Source of the DNA: Podospora pseudoanserina
Taxonomy: Eukaryota > Ascomycota > Sordariomycetes > Sordariales > Podosporaceae
DNA: 64,000 bases
Reading direction: 5' to 3'
Assembly (NCBI RefSeq): GCF_035222485.1
Contig: NC_085920.1
Coordinates: 1,116,001-1,180,000, forward strand
Positions 21,494 to 33,459 of the stretch are shown here, piece after piece (the first letter of the stretch is position 1; every line of letters starts with the position of its first letter). The translations under genes were made by a program, and so were the position numbers. The notes under the pieces were generated by a model. The model was given only the letters and a program-made list of their open reading frames with translations. It searched no databases and was not told the origin of the DNA.

Positions 21494-24460
21494 ATGGTAA
21501 GAAGACTGTCTCTCGTTGTTGAGCTCGCTGCCGGCAGGCTGCATGGTGGCAGTCACCGACTTCTGCCTCTGAACTTGGTCTTCCCTGCACATGTCCCCGA
21601 GCCATGTCGCCGCCTGCTTTCACCTTGACCTCACATAGGTACTCTACACGCCAAACACATCTCCACATATACGCTCCCCTTTCACTCGAACCAACTCACC
21701 TTGATCCCCTACACCCCTCCCTCACGTCACTCACATATTTCCTCCCCCTCAGCCTCTCCGAATTCCTACTATGACCGGGGCTTGCTCACCGGCCCTTACC
21801 TTGTGAACCACCACCTCCTTGTGCTGCCCCCCTTTTTTGCTTTCGTTGTACAGCCAGTTGATGATTTTTTTTTGTCTAGAACAACGCCGTCAGAAAACGG
21901 AGGGCTCATCCCTTCGAGGATCCCCCTTCAGAGCCAGTGCTCCAGGATTGGACTTATTCCTCAGCGGAGCCACCTGCTCTATTCCACCTCAACACCAAGC
22001 TTGATCAGTACACGCCGCAAGACTTCTCCAACATATACGTTGAGCTTCCGCTGGAGGACGTGTGGTGTCATCCCCCGCTACGCGAGAGCGCCGCTTCCTA
22101 TCTCAATGTGTCTGTGAACCAGGTCGAGAACTGGTTCGACTCGAGCAACTGGCACAACCCGCACAAGAGACAGCGTCTCAGCACACCAAATCTCCTGATG
22201 GCGCCCAATTCTGGAGATCTTATCGGCCAGGGTGACCACGAGAAGTCACCTCTCTCGGGCGACGGCTGGCCTGGATGGACCAGCCAGAGGCTGGCGCAAT
22301 GTTTTTCGAGCCTTTGCTCCCCATGTGACCCCGCACCAAGTAAGTTTCCACACAATCACGCCTGGCCCTCCGTCTCCTTGGTGTGGTGCTGATGCTGCCT
22401 CCAGGCTATCGGCCGCTTCCTCAGACACCAGTCTATGAATATGGCCCAGCCATGGCGCCCGTCCCTGGGCCCAGTATGGCTCCCGTTTCACCGCAGGAGC
22501 GCACCCTGACGATTTCGCCCTCAAATCAAGCAAGTGTTCTCGCTCGTGATGATTCGGCAGCCATGGCTCGATATTACCCGCCTCTGCAGCCGACACGCGT
22601 AGTAGGCATGCCGCCATCCACAACAAGGGAGGAGATGGTCTATCCGGTTGCGCCGTCGGGGCTTGGAGATGGTCTTCATCACGGACCTAATTACACAGCT
22701 CCAGGATCGCACTGCCTTATGGGCTCCACCATCAAGTCCGAAGCTCTTTCTGTCATGTACGGTGGGGGGGTTGTCACCACACAATATGGCGCTTCAATTG
22801 GAGAACTAGCTGGTCTTCAGGACCTCTACGGCCTGGGTCTCAAGGATGACACTGATAGGCCAGATGGCCCAAACTTTGACACGTATCCTGCGCATAGAAA
22901 CGTCCCGGCAAGACGAGGTGCATTCAAGGATCAAGAGCTGAGAGCCAAGACCGCGCAGACCAGGAAGATGGGCAGCTGTATTCGATGCAAGATGCAGCGC
23001 ATCCGTGTGAGTCTTCTCCCTTGATCTACAGATCAGCTCAGTGTAAAACACGTGCTAATCCTCACCAGTGCAATCTGGACCCTGAAAACGAGAATGGTCC
23101 GTGCATCGCCTGCAGAAAGGTCAACGTCAGCACCAGAATTTACCGGCTCAACTGCTTGCGGTTGAAGATTGTCGACTGCAAACTCTACAAGCCGGGCCAG
23201 GTTCCTGGTCATGAGTGGACCAGCCGCTGGAAGGACAGCGTGCTCGATGATATCGAGGTCTGGGCTCCTGGAGAGCAGAGGACGATTCGTGTGACGGAAG
23301 GATACACAAGTATGTTTGTGGAGCTGCGCGTCAGGGAGTTTGTCCCTCAGCCAGGAGACAAGTTGGAGAGAACCTGGGTGGACAAGAACGGCGTGAAGCA
23401 GAGGCGAGAAATCCCGCCGTTCGCCATTGTCGATCTCGAGGATGCGAAAAACTCTTACAGCCGCTACATCAAGCGCGGTCTGGAGAACTGCTGCATGCGC
23501 CTGCTGGGTGCTCGGGACAAACTGCTTCACAGAACATACTTTTTCGCCATCAGCAGAGCCAGGGATGACCGAGACCATTCCTTGACGGAATCAGAACGGG
23601 GTCTCTTGGGACTCACTCTTGACCTTTGGATGACGGCACGGCTCACCACGAAGACGCTCGAGATTATCGGGAATGAGAGGCTTGGCATGCCCCTGGACTT
23701 GATCAACGATCCGACCAATGACATGCACCGGAAGACACCTGTTCCACCTGTGCTCGGGGCTCAGATCGATTCGTTCTTGATACACCAAATTCAGTCACAC
23801 CTCCGCCGAAAGACGCTTGAAGAGCTTCAAAAGATGACGCAGGAGAAGAAGCAAAAGACATGGCTGACTACCTACCTTGTGACTTTTATTTTACTGCACA
23901 ACATCGGTCTTGTTACGAAGCATGATGCAAATTATGCCAGGAAGCACGGGATGAAGGTTGGTGACCCCGCTGTCTGCAAGTCATGGGTTCCTGGAACTGA
24001 CAAGATGTGATCACAGAGACATTGGGCGAGAGAAGACAGCGTCAAGGAGTATGAAATGGGTTAGTCCATGCTCATGACCAGTTGTGATGGGCAACACTGA
24101 CGGCGCGTTAGGAGCCAACACCCTGCTTGCCTACTTCCACTACTGCAATAAGGGCATCTACCCTTTCTCTGCTGAGTGCAGGGATGCCGACCTTCGAAGT
24201 CTGGCAGAACTTGATGACGATTCCATTGAGCTCGTTCACTACACCAGAAAGTACGTCGCGGAGCATAGTAAGTACTTCCACAGACTTCCATCTGTCTCGT
24301 GGAACCAGCAGCTGACCCCCGGTGTGTAGAAGCGCAATGGGAAAGCATGTGGAAGAACGAAGGCGATTGGAAGGATCAGGGCCTCAAGAAGTACGAGCAT
24401 GAGTACTATTATGTGAGCCAATTGTTCGAACCGAACTGGCAGCCACGCAACATGCCCTAA
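21494..24460 (+). CDS. Zn2Cys6 transcription factor with an ATG-only first coding exon
   Basis: Seven coding exons: 21494-21496, 21880-22339, 22405-23006, 23069-23956, 24017-24059, 24112-24267 and 24330-24460, giving 760 aa with all phases closed. The first coding exon is only ATG, followed at once by GTAAGA. Exon 2 opens with a basic stretch (NNAVRKRRAHPF, likely nuclear signal) right after an in-frame TAG. A fungal binuclear zinc cluster sits centrally at about 346-384: Cys-x2-Cys-x6-Cys-x10-Cys-x2-Cys-x13-Cys, starting CIRCKMQRIR. The region after it (WAPGEQRTIRVTEG, LLAYFHYCNKGIYPFS) matches a Sordariomycete regulator family that I recognise but cannot name. The target genes are unknown. 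The long 5' region suggests complex control. Confidence 0.86.
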
Positions 24461-27400
24461 GGGACCTAATGCAGGTGCAGAGAAAGAGGATGTGAGAAGG
24501 GGGTCTTTGGGAGTTGACTTTGGAATTTTTGTTGGAAACAGATGGACGAGCTAGGCCTCTGATGCTCATGATACATTGCCGGCGGGGAGTTTGACGGCCT
24601 CCTTTGGGCTTCGCGCGTTTCCTTCAGCTTGTGTCACTTTGTACGACTACTCCTCTTGTCCTTATAGTCACCCCCCACCAACAGCACTGGCGATGGGGGA
24701 GGACACAGTATCAAGTGTTTTGCCTGTTCATTCGACCACAGCGTCTCTGCCCATTTGACACGGAGTGTATGCATAGTGACCGGATTGATCCGCCAAACAG
24801 CCGCTTTTTGTCAGATCATGGCAAGATGTAATGTTGGTGTGCCTCCGTCACCCCACCCTTGCAAGCCAGCGTCGTAGCGGCTGTGGTTGACTTGCTGGCT
24901 GGGCTTCATCGAGTCCCCCCCCCCGCATCGAGCTAGTTCCAGAAAAGAATACCTCATTTGATGATTTGAACCAGGGCTGAAGTGTGATCGCCAAGCCTTC
25001 GAGGTTTCTGTCCACTGCTCTCAGTATCTCTTGCCTACGCAACGACACGGCACCACGATCCATATTCCCAACAAACAAAATCTGTAAATGGATCGTGTAG
25101 AACCGCTGCTCTGCGCCTTTCCGAGGTTTCTGATGCGGCTCGTCCGAGTTTTCTTTTTTGTTTTCTTGTGTGACGAAACAGCAGCGGCAGTGAGCCGTCC
25201 CGCTGTCCCGGCCCTTCCCATCATCCTCTTCTTTCGACCCGAGCTTCGCGACCTTGACCGGCCGGCAACCTACACATCGAGGGTGCCAAACATGGACAAA
25301 AAAGGCATCTACGGCACCTGCTCTGCGTGCTTGGCTCTGTAGATGTTTACCAATGCAGAGTAGCCTGGCTACTGGCCTTGCGCCTCTGCTGCAGTTGGAG
25401 CTTGCATATGCAATGCGGTATCCCGCAGCTCATTCCACAAGCGCCTTGAGACTTTCGATTTCCTGGTTTCAACGAAGGAACTTTTTAGTCTCCCATCGTG
25501 GATAGGCGCCAATGCTGTGGCAGCATGCAAGATCGCCCGGCCGTGATACTCAACTGCGAGTTCCATGGTAAGCCATGTCTCCCCAAACCCCCTTGTTCCG
25601 TTCCCATATCACAATGGCCCATTTGACACGCTTTTAGATGGCTATTTTGTTTTCCATCCATTTCCCTTTTCCCATGTTGCACTGTTGCACTGTTTAAAAC
25701 CTGATCTGCTCTTGGCTGGGCTGCTGGAAGATTTTTTTCTTCTTTTTATTGCCGCCCTAGCAGACAATGGAAGAGGCCTTCCTGCCCAGCTTCACATCTC
25801 GACATCGCGCCACTTCACTCATGTCGTGCCCGGAAACACACAGACCGGTTATCGTATCTGTCGGCAGCCCCCATCCAGAGAACGGCACCGATCGACGCAT
25901 TGGCGGAGCTCTCCCTCTCACCGGTCGACTCAGCCAGAGGGTCTGCCGCCAACAGTGGTGCCTTCCGTTCTCGTCTCATGGGGCTATCGTACCTACCAAG
26001 GAGAGTCGTCCGAGTTCTTTTCCCGCTCCTTCCCGCCATACCTACCTACGTACCTACCTAGTGTCCTGAAGCCAGACCCCGCCGTCACGATCCGCTGGTG
26101 TGACAACAACTAGTGGAGTCTCTGGTGCGCCGTCGAGAACCTGGAAGGACCGCATCCGATGGATGGATGTTCTTGCCTCTGTCTCCACGGTATGCTCCAT
26201 GTTCGCTCATCGCCCTCGCGCAGGGCATCGGCCGGCTGGGTTGGCCTTGCTCGCTGCACTATCTCATGTGGGAGATCAAGGAGATCCCGCCCCGTTGGCC
26301 ACTAGTTCGTGTCAAGGTACCTATCACTCTGCAGTCTTTGGTTTCCACGTCCGGGTCCTGCCCGACCAGCTTCGTCAGGGACCGTCGTGTAAGGCAAGAG
26401 TCTCGATCTTTCATGGCTACACCACACCACAGGGCACCTTGATGAGGAGCTTGTCAGAGGCAAGTGCCCAAAGCAGCGAATCGTGGTACATCGGGCGGAA
26501 CTGCAATCGAAGCTGCTTTCACCTCTCCAAGGGCGTTCGTTTCAATTACATGCTCAGACTTTTCTTCATGAATCCATTCCTGCTTGGTCGTCCTCTCCTC
26601 TCAGCAGCGACTTCCGCTTAGGCTAGCTTGGGCTGGCCCGAGACAGGTCTAGTCGTAATTGGGATTTCCCGCTTTTGGTTCCATACAGTTGTCACTGCCA
26701 ACCCCACACACTTCATAGCTACCAGACTACTAGGAGTTAGGAAAAAACGTACTTGACTGACCGAGTCATGTCGATCGACCCAAACGGTCAGGACACCTGC
26801 ATTCAAAATCTTGAAGCCTCCAACCGCATTTTTGCGCGGACAGGGTCAAGAACTTGGAGCAAGTACTCGCATAGCACCTCTCCCGCACCCCTGGCTCCCA
26901 TCTTTCTACATCCCACTCCGTCGCGAGTCATCCACCTTGGTTAGGCCAGGGCAACCTCAAGTGGTGCTCTCTTGGACAGCTAAAGACGGCCGTTTTTCCA
27001 TTGGTGACCTGAAACTCGCATGGCTGCTATCAGCACTTCGGAGGAAGTTCAGCATCTTTCTGTCTGTCCATGCCCAAGTTCGAGTATCGCTACTCCTTGT
27101 GCCTGCCGGGCATACTAAGCGAGTTAAGATATCTCTACTTCATGCCGTGCCTCGCAGGCCCTGGCCTGAGCAGCCCTGTCTGGGTAGCATGTACCTTCCT
27201 GCCGGCTTCCACTGGCTACCCGTGTGGCTGCTTCTCAACATCATCGCCTGTTCCTTTCGTTCTTGTGTAAGCACCACAACCTGTCCTCCGGCTAGGTCAA
27301 TGACGGGACGGCTACGGTCCTCGCCGTGTTGTTATTTCCCACCAGCTCACCGGTTTCCTGGGTTCGGACAGCGGCAGCAAATGGAATTGGGCAAGCACAA

Positions 27401-27658
27401 AGAGGTCAAGTTGACAAAACTATATCAGTCCGACTTTTCTTCCCCCAAACCTGACTTCTCCCTCGTTCTTTCCCTCCTCACTCGTCTTCATTTCATTTCT
27501 CTGTCCTGTGTCTTCGCATCCACAGCATACACGTCCGGGCACCATTGGCTCTCTCTTCGAAAACCGTTAAAGTCTATTCTCGGTCATCTGTTAGACCGGT
27601 ACCAACCTGCTCCCACCTGTTTACGTCACATCGAACCAGCTCTCAACATTTTCCCACC
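24461..27658. other. 3.2-kb gene-free region before the TauD-like gene
   Basis: No supported gene. A small ACCT-type repeat lies near 26037-26060. The open frame at 26811-27836 starts at TTG, overlaps the dioxygenase exon in another frame, and is rejected. C/T-rich leader-like sequence leads into 27659. Confidence 0.5.
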
Positions 27659-29034
27659 ATGTCTGCTCTTGTATCCGGACCCATCTCCCGGGCGGCTGTT
27701 GCCCCAATCACCGACGTCAATGTCAACCTTGTTGCTGCCCCAGCACTGCCGTCCGGCTTTCCGTCTCACCTCGACAGCGAGCTGGCCTGGACTCCCGCCT
27801 CCCTGGCGGTGGCCGCTGACTTTATTCTTCGTCTGAACGAGGATGACATCACGGAGGTGAATGCGGCTGTTGCTCACTTCAAGAGTGCGTTCCTACTTGG
27901 AGTTATTCCTGCAGGATCCTGTCGTGTCACTGACGCATCGTTGTAGCCCTTGACCAGGATGGAGATCTCGTTGAGCCTACCAACTTCCCTCTCCCTACCC
28001 TTGGGCCGAAGCTTGAGAAGCTCAGCCGCGAGGTTCACAACGGGAAGGGGTTCTCTGTCATCCGCGGCCTCAAGCCTGCATCCTATCCTGTTGAGGATCT
28101 CAGCCTGGTTTACCTTGGCCTTTCATCGTACATTGCCGAACAGCGCGGTCGCCAGGACAAGCGTGGCAACATGCTGGGTACGCATGTCTTTGGGCCTCGC
28201 AACCTTGACCTTTTGACTGACACATTCTGGCGCAGTCCACATCGTCGCTGACAACAGCACCAAGTTGGCCGCCGAGCACCACAGACACTCGAACAAGTCG
28301 ATTGTAGGCCACCCATATTTCGCGCGCTTTGGGGCTTCACTGACCTGTGGCAGACTTTCCACCATGAGGAGGCTGGAGATGTCATCAGCTGGTTGACTCG
28401 CAGCACTGCTGCTGCCGGCGGAAAGTGTATTATTTCCTCGGCCTACACCGTTTACAACGTTCTTGCGGCCACTCGCCCGGATATCATCCGTACCTTGGCT
28501 CGCTCTGATTGGCCATTTGCGCTGTAAGTTATTGCTTCTGACTGGCTTGCCGTTTGTGGAGCTTTGCGGCTGACCACCACCCTGTCTGCCTGCAGTCCTC
28601 GCTTCCAGTGCCGTCCTGTCATTTTCTACCAGGATAACAGGTTGATTATGAACTTTGGCCGTGCTGCTCTCCTCGGCAATGAGGCTCATCCCCGGTCCAA
28701 GAACCTCCCATCCCTGACCAGCAGTCAAATGGAGGCTTTGGATGCGATTGAGTCCATTGCTCGGGCTACGGAGATGGAGATTCAAACTCAGGCCGGCGAC
28801 ATTCATTTCATCAACAACCTGGCCATCCTCCACCGTCGTGAGGGCTTTGCTGACGGTCCCACGGAGAAGCGCCACCTCGTCCGCATGCGTCTTCGCAGCT
28901 CCCGAGAGGGCTGGACCATTCCCACCGCTTTGGAGCATGAGTGGGAGCGTGCCTTCAAGGAGCAGGGCACCAAGAACTGGCACCTGGACCCCATGCCCGA
29001 TTTCTACTTTCCTCTTCGTTCTCAACCTAACTAG
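27659..29034 (+). CDS. TauD/TfdA-family Fe(II)/2-oxoglutarate dioxygenase
   Basis: Five exons: 27659-27884, 27947-28177, 28236-28303, 28354-28523 and 28596-29034, with introns of 62, 58, 50 and 72 nt. All phases close to 377 aa. The family transfers one oxygen from O2 to a substrate and makes succinate. The iron site appears as FHHEEAGD (first His and an acidic residue), with the distal His in FINNLAILHRREG and a 2-oxoglutarate Arg in RHLVRMRLR. The middle (AYTVYNVLAATRPDII) is typical of fungal members. Here the acidic ligand is Glu where TauD has Asp. No signal peptide is seen. The substrate is unknown; fungal members are often annotated as taurine dioxygenases without proof. Confidence 0.88.
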
Positions 29035-29400
29035 ATTGGGGATAGCATCGCACTTTTCTTGGGCATCTTGTGTGTGTGTGGGGGGGGTGGGGGTGTGTGT
29101 ACATCTTTCATTGCTAATTCTATCTCGGGACGACAGTGTGCATGGAAAGGATCTAAAACTGGCGAGATGGCGTCTGTGTTGTTACTATGCTATGGGTGGG
29201 AAAAACGGAAAAGGAAAAGGAAAAAGGGGGTATGGTTCAAATGAAGGGGGGTAGTTGGGAAAAAAAGGAGAAGGCGCAAATCGTGTGTTTTCTTTTGGTG
29301 TTTTAGTACTATTCACAGGCTGGTTTTGCTGGACAAGCGCCTACTGGCGGCCCTCAATCAAATCCATTACCAGCAAGACCACGTTCTTTCTCTTGATCGT

Positions 29401-29468
29401 TTTTCCCTTTTTTTTTTTTCTTTCTTCTTTCTTCTCTTTTTTTCTTTTTTTCTTTTTTTCTGTTTTTT
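29401..29468. repeat. T-rich/TTTC low-complexity tract
   Basis: Nearly pure T with scattered C, downstream of the dioxygenase gene. Confidence 0.85.
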
Positions 29469-30892
29469 GGCGCGAGGCGTCGACGTAGTCTCTCGGCGGC
29501 GGCAAGTGGCTGATCATTGCCGAATGGACACTTTGCCGCATCTCAGTTACTGCCAGACTCCATTACCATTTCCATTACTACAAGGTACTATCGAGATCAG
29601 ACTGCAGCCATCAGGCTGGTAGTGTTTGCTTAGGCTGTGGCTGGGGGAGTTTTCAACCCCGCAGGCCACATCACCACATGAAGTGGGGCTCGCTATCTAT
29701 CGATCTGTCTTTTATCAGATATCATTTTGCGACTTTTGTTCTTCAGCTCTCGTCCCTGCACTGGCGACCCAGAATGGCTAGTCGAGATATTGGTATGAGA
29801 CTGTTGATTCAGCCATGACATCACGTATAAGTCGAGCATGTGGCAGGGAAGGGGAAGGGGAAGGGGTCCACACGCCAGGTGCGGGGCTTGGAAAGAAGGA
29901 GGATTTTCGATGGCATATCATGTCCCAGATCGAGGGGTTCAGGGTTGTATCGGGGCAAGCTGGAGGTGCTTCCCCGTTTTGGTCTTGTCGTTTGTGGTTT
30001 GTGGTTTGTCGTGCATTGTGACCACTGACCACAGGGTTGCATGTCACTTTGTTGCCTTTTTCTGACCTTATTAGGAGAGTATTTCCGATTGTTTACCGAG
30101 GGGAACCTTGATGGATGGATGGATGGAATCAAAAGGCTCTCTACTACTGTATGTACGGAGTAGATACACGCTAACATCTTTTCCCACCCGAGGTAAGAAA
30201 TACACACGTCCGCCTTGTGTCAGTGTACTTAGTCGACAAAGAGAAATGATAGCTGGATATCTATCACATATCAGCCGATCTTCCCCCACCCTTCGGGGCC
30301 GCCCCTCCGACGATATGTGAGCTGGCGAGTTGGCGGCCTTTACACACACACACGCATTCCTCTCGGTGGGTTGTATATATCCGAATCTTGCGGCCCGTGC
30401 ACACGCAGGCGCGGCTGGGGGGGCGTTGTTCAGGTGGTCAGTGACATCCCAGCCAGCCCAGTTCCATTATGCATGGGACGGTGGGGTGTGTGTGCTCCCG
30501 GTAGATCAGAGACGGCGACGATCACTGTCCCGAGCTGATGGGTCGGTCAGCAGGGTCATCCCTGGTTCTGCTGCTGCTGGAATGAGGACGAAAAGCTGCC
30601 GGTTAGGGGTAAGCGAGCACGAGGCATTTAATTACCCCTCGTTACACACTTCAGTTTTTCTTTTGTGCCACTTTTGATTGATGGGACTTAGTACCCGGGT
30701 TCTTTGGGAACCGGGTGAGCATTTCGTGTTGTTGCGGTTATTTTATGAGGTTGGCGACAGTTGATGGTTATTGAAGGGGGCAGGTTTGTTGCGTCACACC
30801 GCCTGAATGTTTTTCTTTCTTGGACATGGCTAATTCTTGTAGTCTGTGGAGAGAAAATACTTGACATGTGGGGAGGGGGTTATTGACCAGCA

Positions 30893-30918
30893 AGAGAGAG
30901 AGAGAGAGAGAGAGAGAG
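30893..30918. repeat. (AG)13 microsatellite
   Basis: About 13 uninterrupted AG units. Confidence 0.9.
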
Positions 30919-31151
30919 GCCGGATGTTGCCTTTTTTTCCCCCGTCTTATACTCATCAGTAAAAGCAGTGGTTAATTAAATAGCCTTGAAAACACGCTCT
31001 CCCATGTCCCCGTCCCCTAACCTGGGAATCTTTGATGGGCCTAACCGATGTCATAGGAATCATGAGGGCGTGAGAGTCGTAGGACGAGAAATGCGAAATA
31101 AAGTTTGTTACTTTCGGCTGTCTTGTCTTGGGACCCCGAGAGAGAGCGCAT

Positions 31152-31153
<2 letters not shown>

Positions 31154-31189
<36 letters not shown>
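31154..31189. repeat. Poly-T run of 36
   Basis: Uninterrupted run of T in non-coding DNA. No target-site duplication was found around it, so there is no support for a retroposed tail. Confidence 0.9.
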
Positions 31190-31191
<2 letters not shown>

Positions 31192-32960
31192 GTTCGATCT
31201 CCCATGTGGTTCGACACACACACCCATTTTCCAAATACGAGATAGCGACAGCTAGCCGGATTCCAAACCTGCAGCTACCCCTCCCGCTCTAGAGTGGCCT
31301 GTTGCTTTTGGTGAAAATACAAACTAGGCCCGCGGATGAGGTGATGTTAACCCCCCCTGTTGACAGATGATTGGCTGCCACTGAAAACCCTCGGTGGTGG
31401 TGGTGGTGGTTGGGAGAACGAGTTTCTTGAGAACGGGTAGCGTACCGTGGAGTACCAGGCATTTCTTTTTCTTTATTCTCCCCTCACAATGCCATATTTT
31501 GGCTTGCCAACTAAGCCGTAGCGAATCATGGTGCTTGTTCGGTGTTTTTCCCATCAACCATCAACCGCAGATTATGTACCTTGTTGGACTTTTTTTTTCT
31601 TGGGAGTTTTGGATACTTCCGGCGGCTATGATAGGAAAAGGGGAAAAGGGGAATTACTGCGGAGGATTTAGGTTTACTTTCTTTTTTTCTAAAAAGACAA
31701 CAACAATGGCAGGCAGAAAGCGAAAAACGAGAGATATCAACTACACGGATGGATCATTTTGGGGGTGGAAGGTGTTCGAGAGGTTACTGAAGTTTCACAC
31801 TGTGGTTGGTTGTACTTTTATTCGTATCATCTCCCGGACCCGGAGGACGGACATAACGCGACACCGCAGCACGGCACCAAACCCTACGAGAGCAACAGCA
31901 CCGGGGTCTTACTGGGACCCTTACGCGTGGGCGCTGCCGTTGTCGTCGTCGTTGGTGTCCTTGTCGGAGGTAAGCACCCGATTATCATCACACCGCGTAA
32001 GGGCCGGTGAATAGCTTTGGGATGGTGTAAGTCGAGGTCGACATCCGATGAGGAGTAGAAGGGGGAGCGGTTTTCACACTGGGTACATGTACCGGCGGAT
32101 ACTGTGACAAGCATCGCGAATTCTTTCTGTGATACAGTTTGTCACATCACCATGCCTAACTGTGCTGGTGGTCTCAGTCAATGTGCATAAACACCTCACG
32201 TTATTGGATGGCGAGAGTGGGGATCCGGGAATATTTCCGGAGGTACAGATTTAGAAAGATGGATCATCACCCACCAACCGGGTAGATCACTTGGGGGAAG
32301 AAAAGGTGTGGTGCCACGACAGCAAGCCGGACGCCACGATACAAGGCCACACTTTTGACGGCTGGAAACGGGAGGGGGGATCTCGAGGGGATCAAAATTC
32401 TTCAGTGATGGGTGGTGGTTGGTGACACAAATTGTTTGCGAGCAAACAACGCCACGAGGACGCCACACTTTGTTGGCTTGAACGGACGAGTTTGTGAGCG
32501 GAAGCTGGACGGACACATACCCGGACAGCCACTTGATTATTGAACGATGCCGAAAGAGAAGCCGGTGAGGGGTGATCGGTGCCGATAACCTGGTTAATGT
32601 AGCGCGTGCCGAAGAGCGAGCTTAACGCCGTTGAGGTTCGGAAATTATAACATGTGTAGACCGGCCAGATACACACTGTTTCCACTGCGATCGTACGTTC
32701 AGCAAGCCACGTTTGGATCGGTGAGGAGGCAAACGCGGAGACAAAGATGCAGGAAGGTGCACATCGGGGTTGTTTGCCTTTTTAAGGAGCGTAAAAAGTC
32801 GGATCGAGGACTTGGTGTTGGCTTGATGTTAGTGTGAAGCAATTGCAGATAAGGCTGAGGTGGGTGGAACTAACCATGGGGACGACAAGGGGGCTGTAGT
32901 GTGAGTATGTCGTCATCTAGTGACTTGTTAGATCCGCCAACATAGGGGGCTTGGCAGAAG

Positions 32961-33002
32961 GGGAAGGAGGGAAGGAGGGAAGGAGGGAAGGAGGGAAGGA
33001 GG
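32961..33002. repeat. GGGAAGGA tandem repeat (about 5 units of 8 bp)
   Basis: Perfect 8-bp units of purines, strand-asymmetric, in non-coding DNA. Confidence 0.88.
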
Positions 33003-33459
33003 TATTGGTGTTTCCTTGTGACTGGGATACCTAGGATAGAGAAGGTAGAGAGAAAAGGGGTAAATAGGGGTAACGTGGAGCATCACAGAGGTGCAACCAA
33101 GAGCACACCCACTTTACTTATCAACATCAGATGCTCTGGAGAAAAAGTTGAATAGCAGTCTGCCAACTCGGTTGGTGTTCGATAACATTATCATCAACTC
33201 GCCCCACATGTCATAGATGCCATGACTCTGTTTACTTTTGTATAACCGCCCTTGGGCATGGCAGTTGAATCCCAGCCATGGATTGCGCTGTTGAGACACG
33301 AAGGGATAAATAAACAAAATGTTGCGTTTCTTGATGAGTTGCTACATAGAAAGTAACTAGAGAGTGTCTACTTGTAGTGCTTTTCTATCCTTTAACTCTT
33401 GTCTCTATTTCCACATCTCCACTCTAAACGGGTATCACCAACGCGCCCATCACCACCCC

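Larger units (their letters stand above)
29035..33459. other. 4.4-kb gene-free region between convergent genes, rich in simple repeats
   Basis: Contains T-rich, (GA)n, poly-T and GGGAAGGA repeats (listed separately). One short stretch near 31810-31970 has protein-like codon use. No full gene could be assembled. Such a long gap between two converging genes is unusual for a fungus. Confidence 0.5.

Noticed and set aside
26811-27836. Plus-strand open frame before and across the dioxygenase start
   Set aside because: It begins at TTG, runs into dioxygenase exon 1 in another frame and has no domain.
31154-31189. Poly-T run as the tail of a retroposed element
   Set aside because: No target-site duplication and no element body could be seen on either side.
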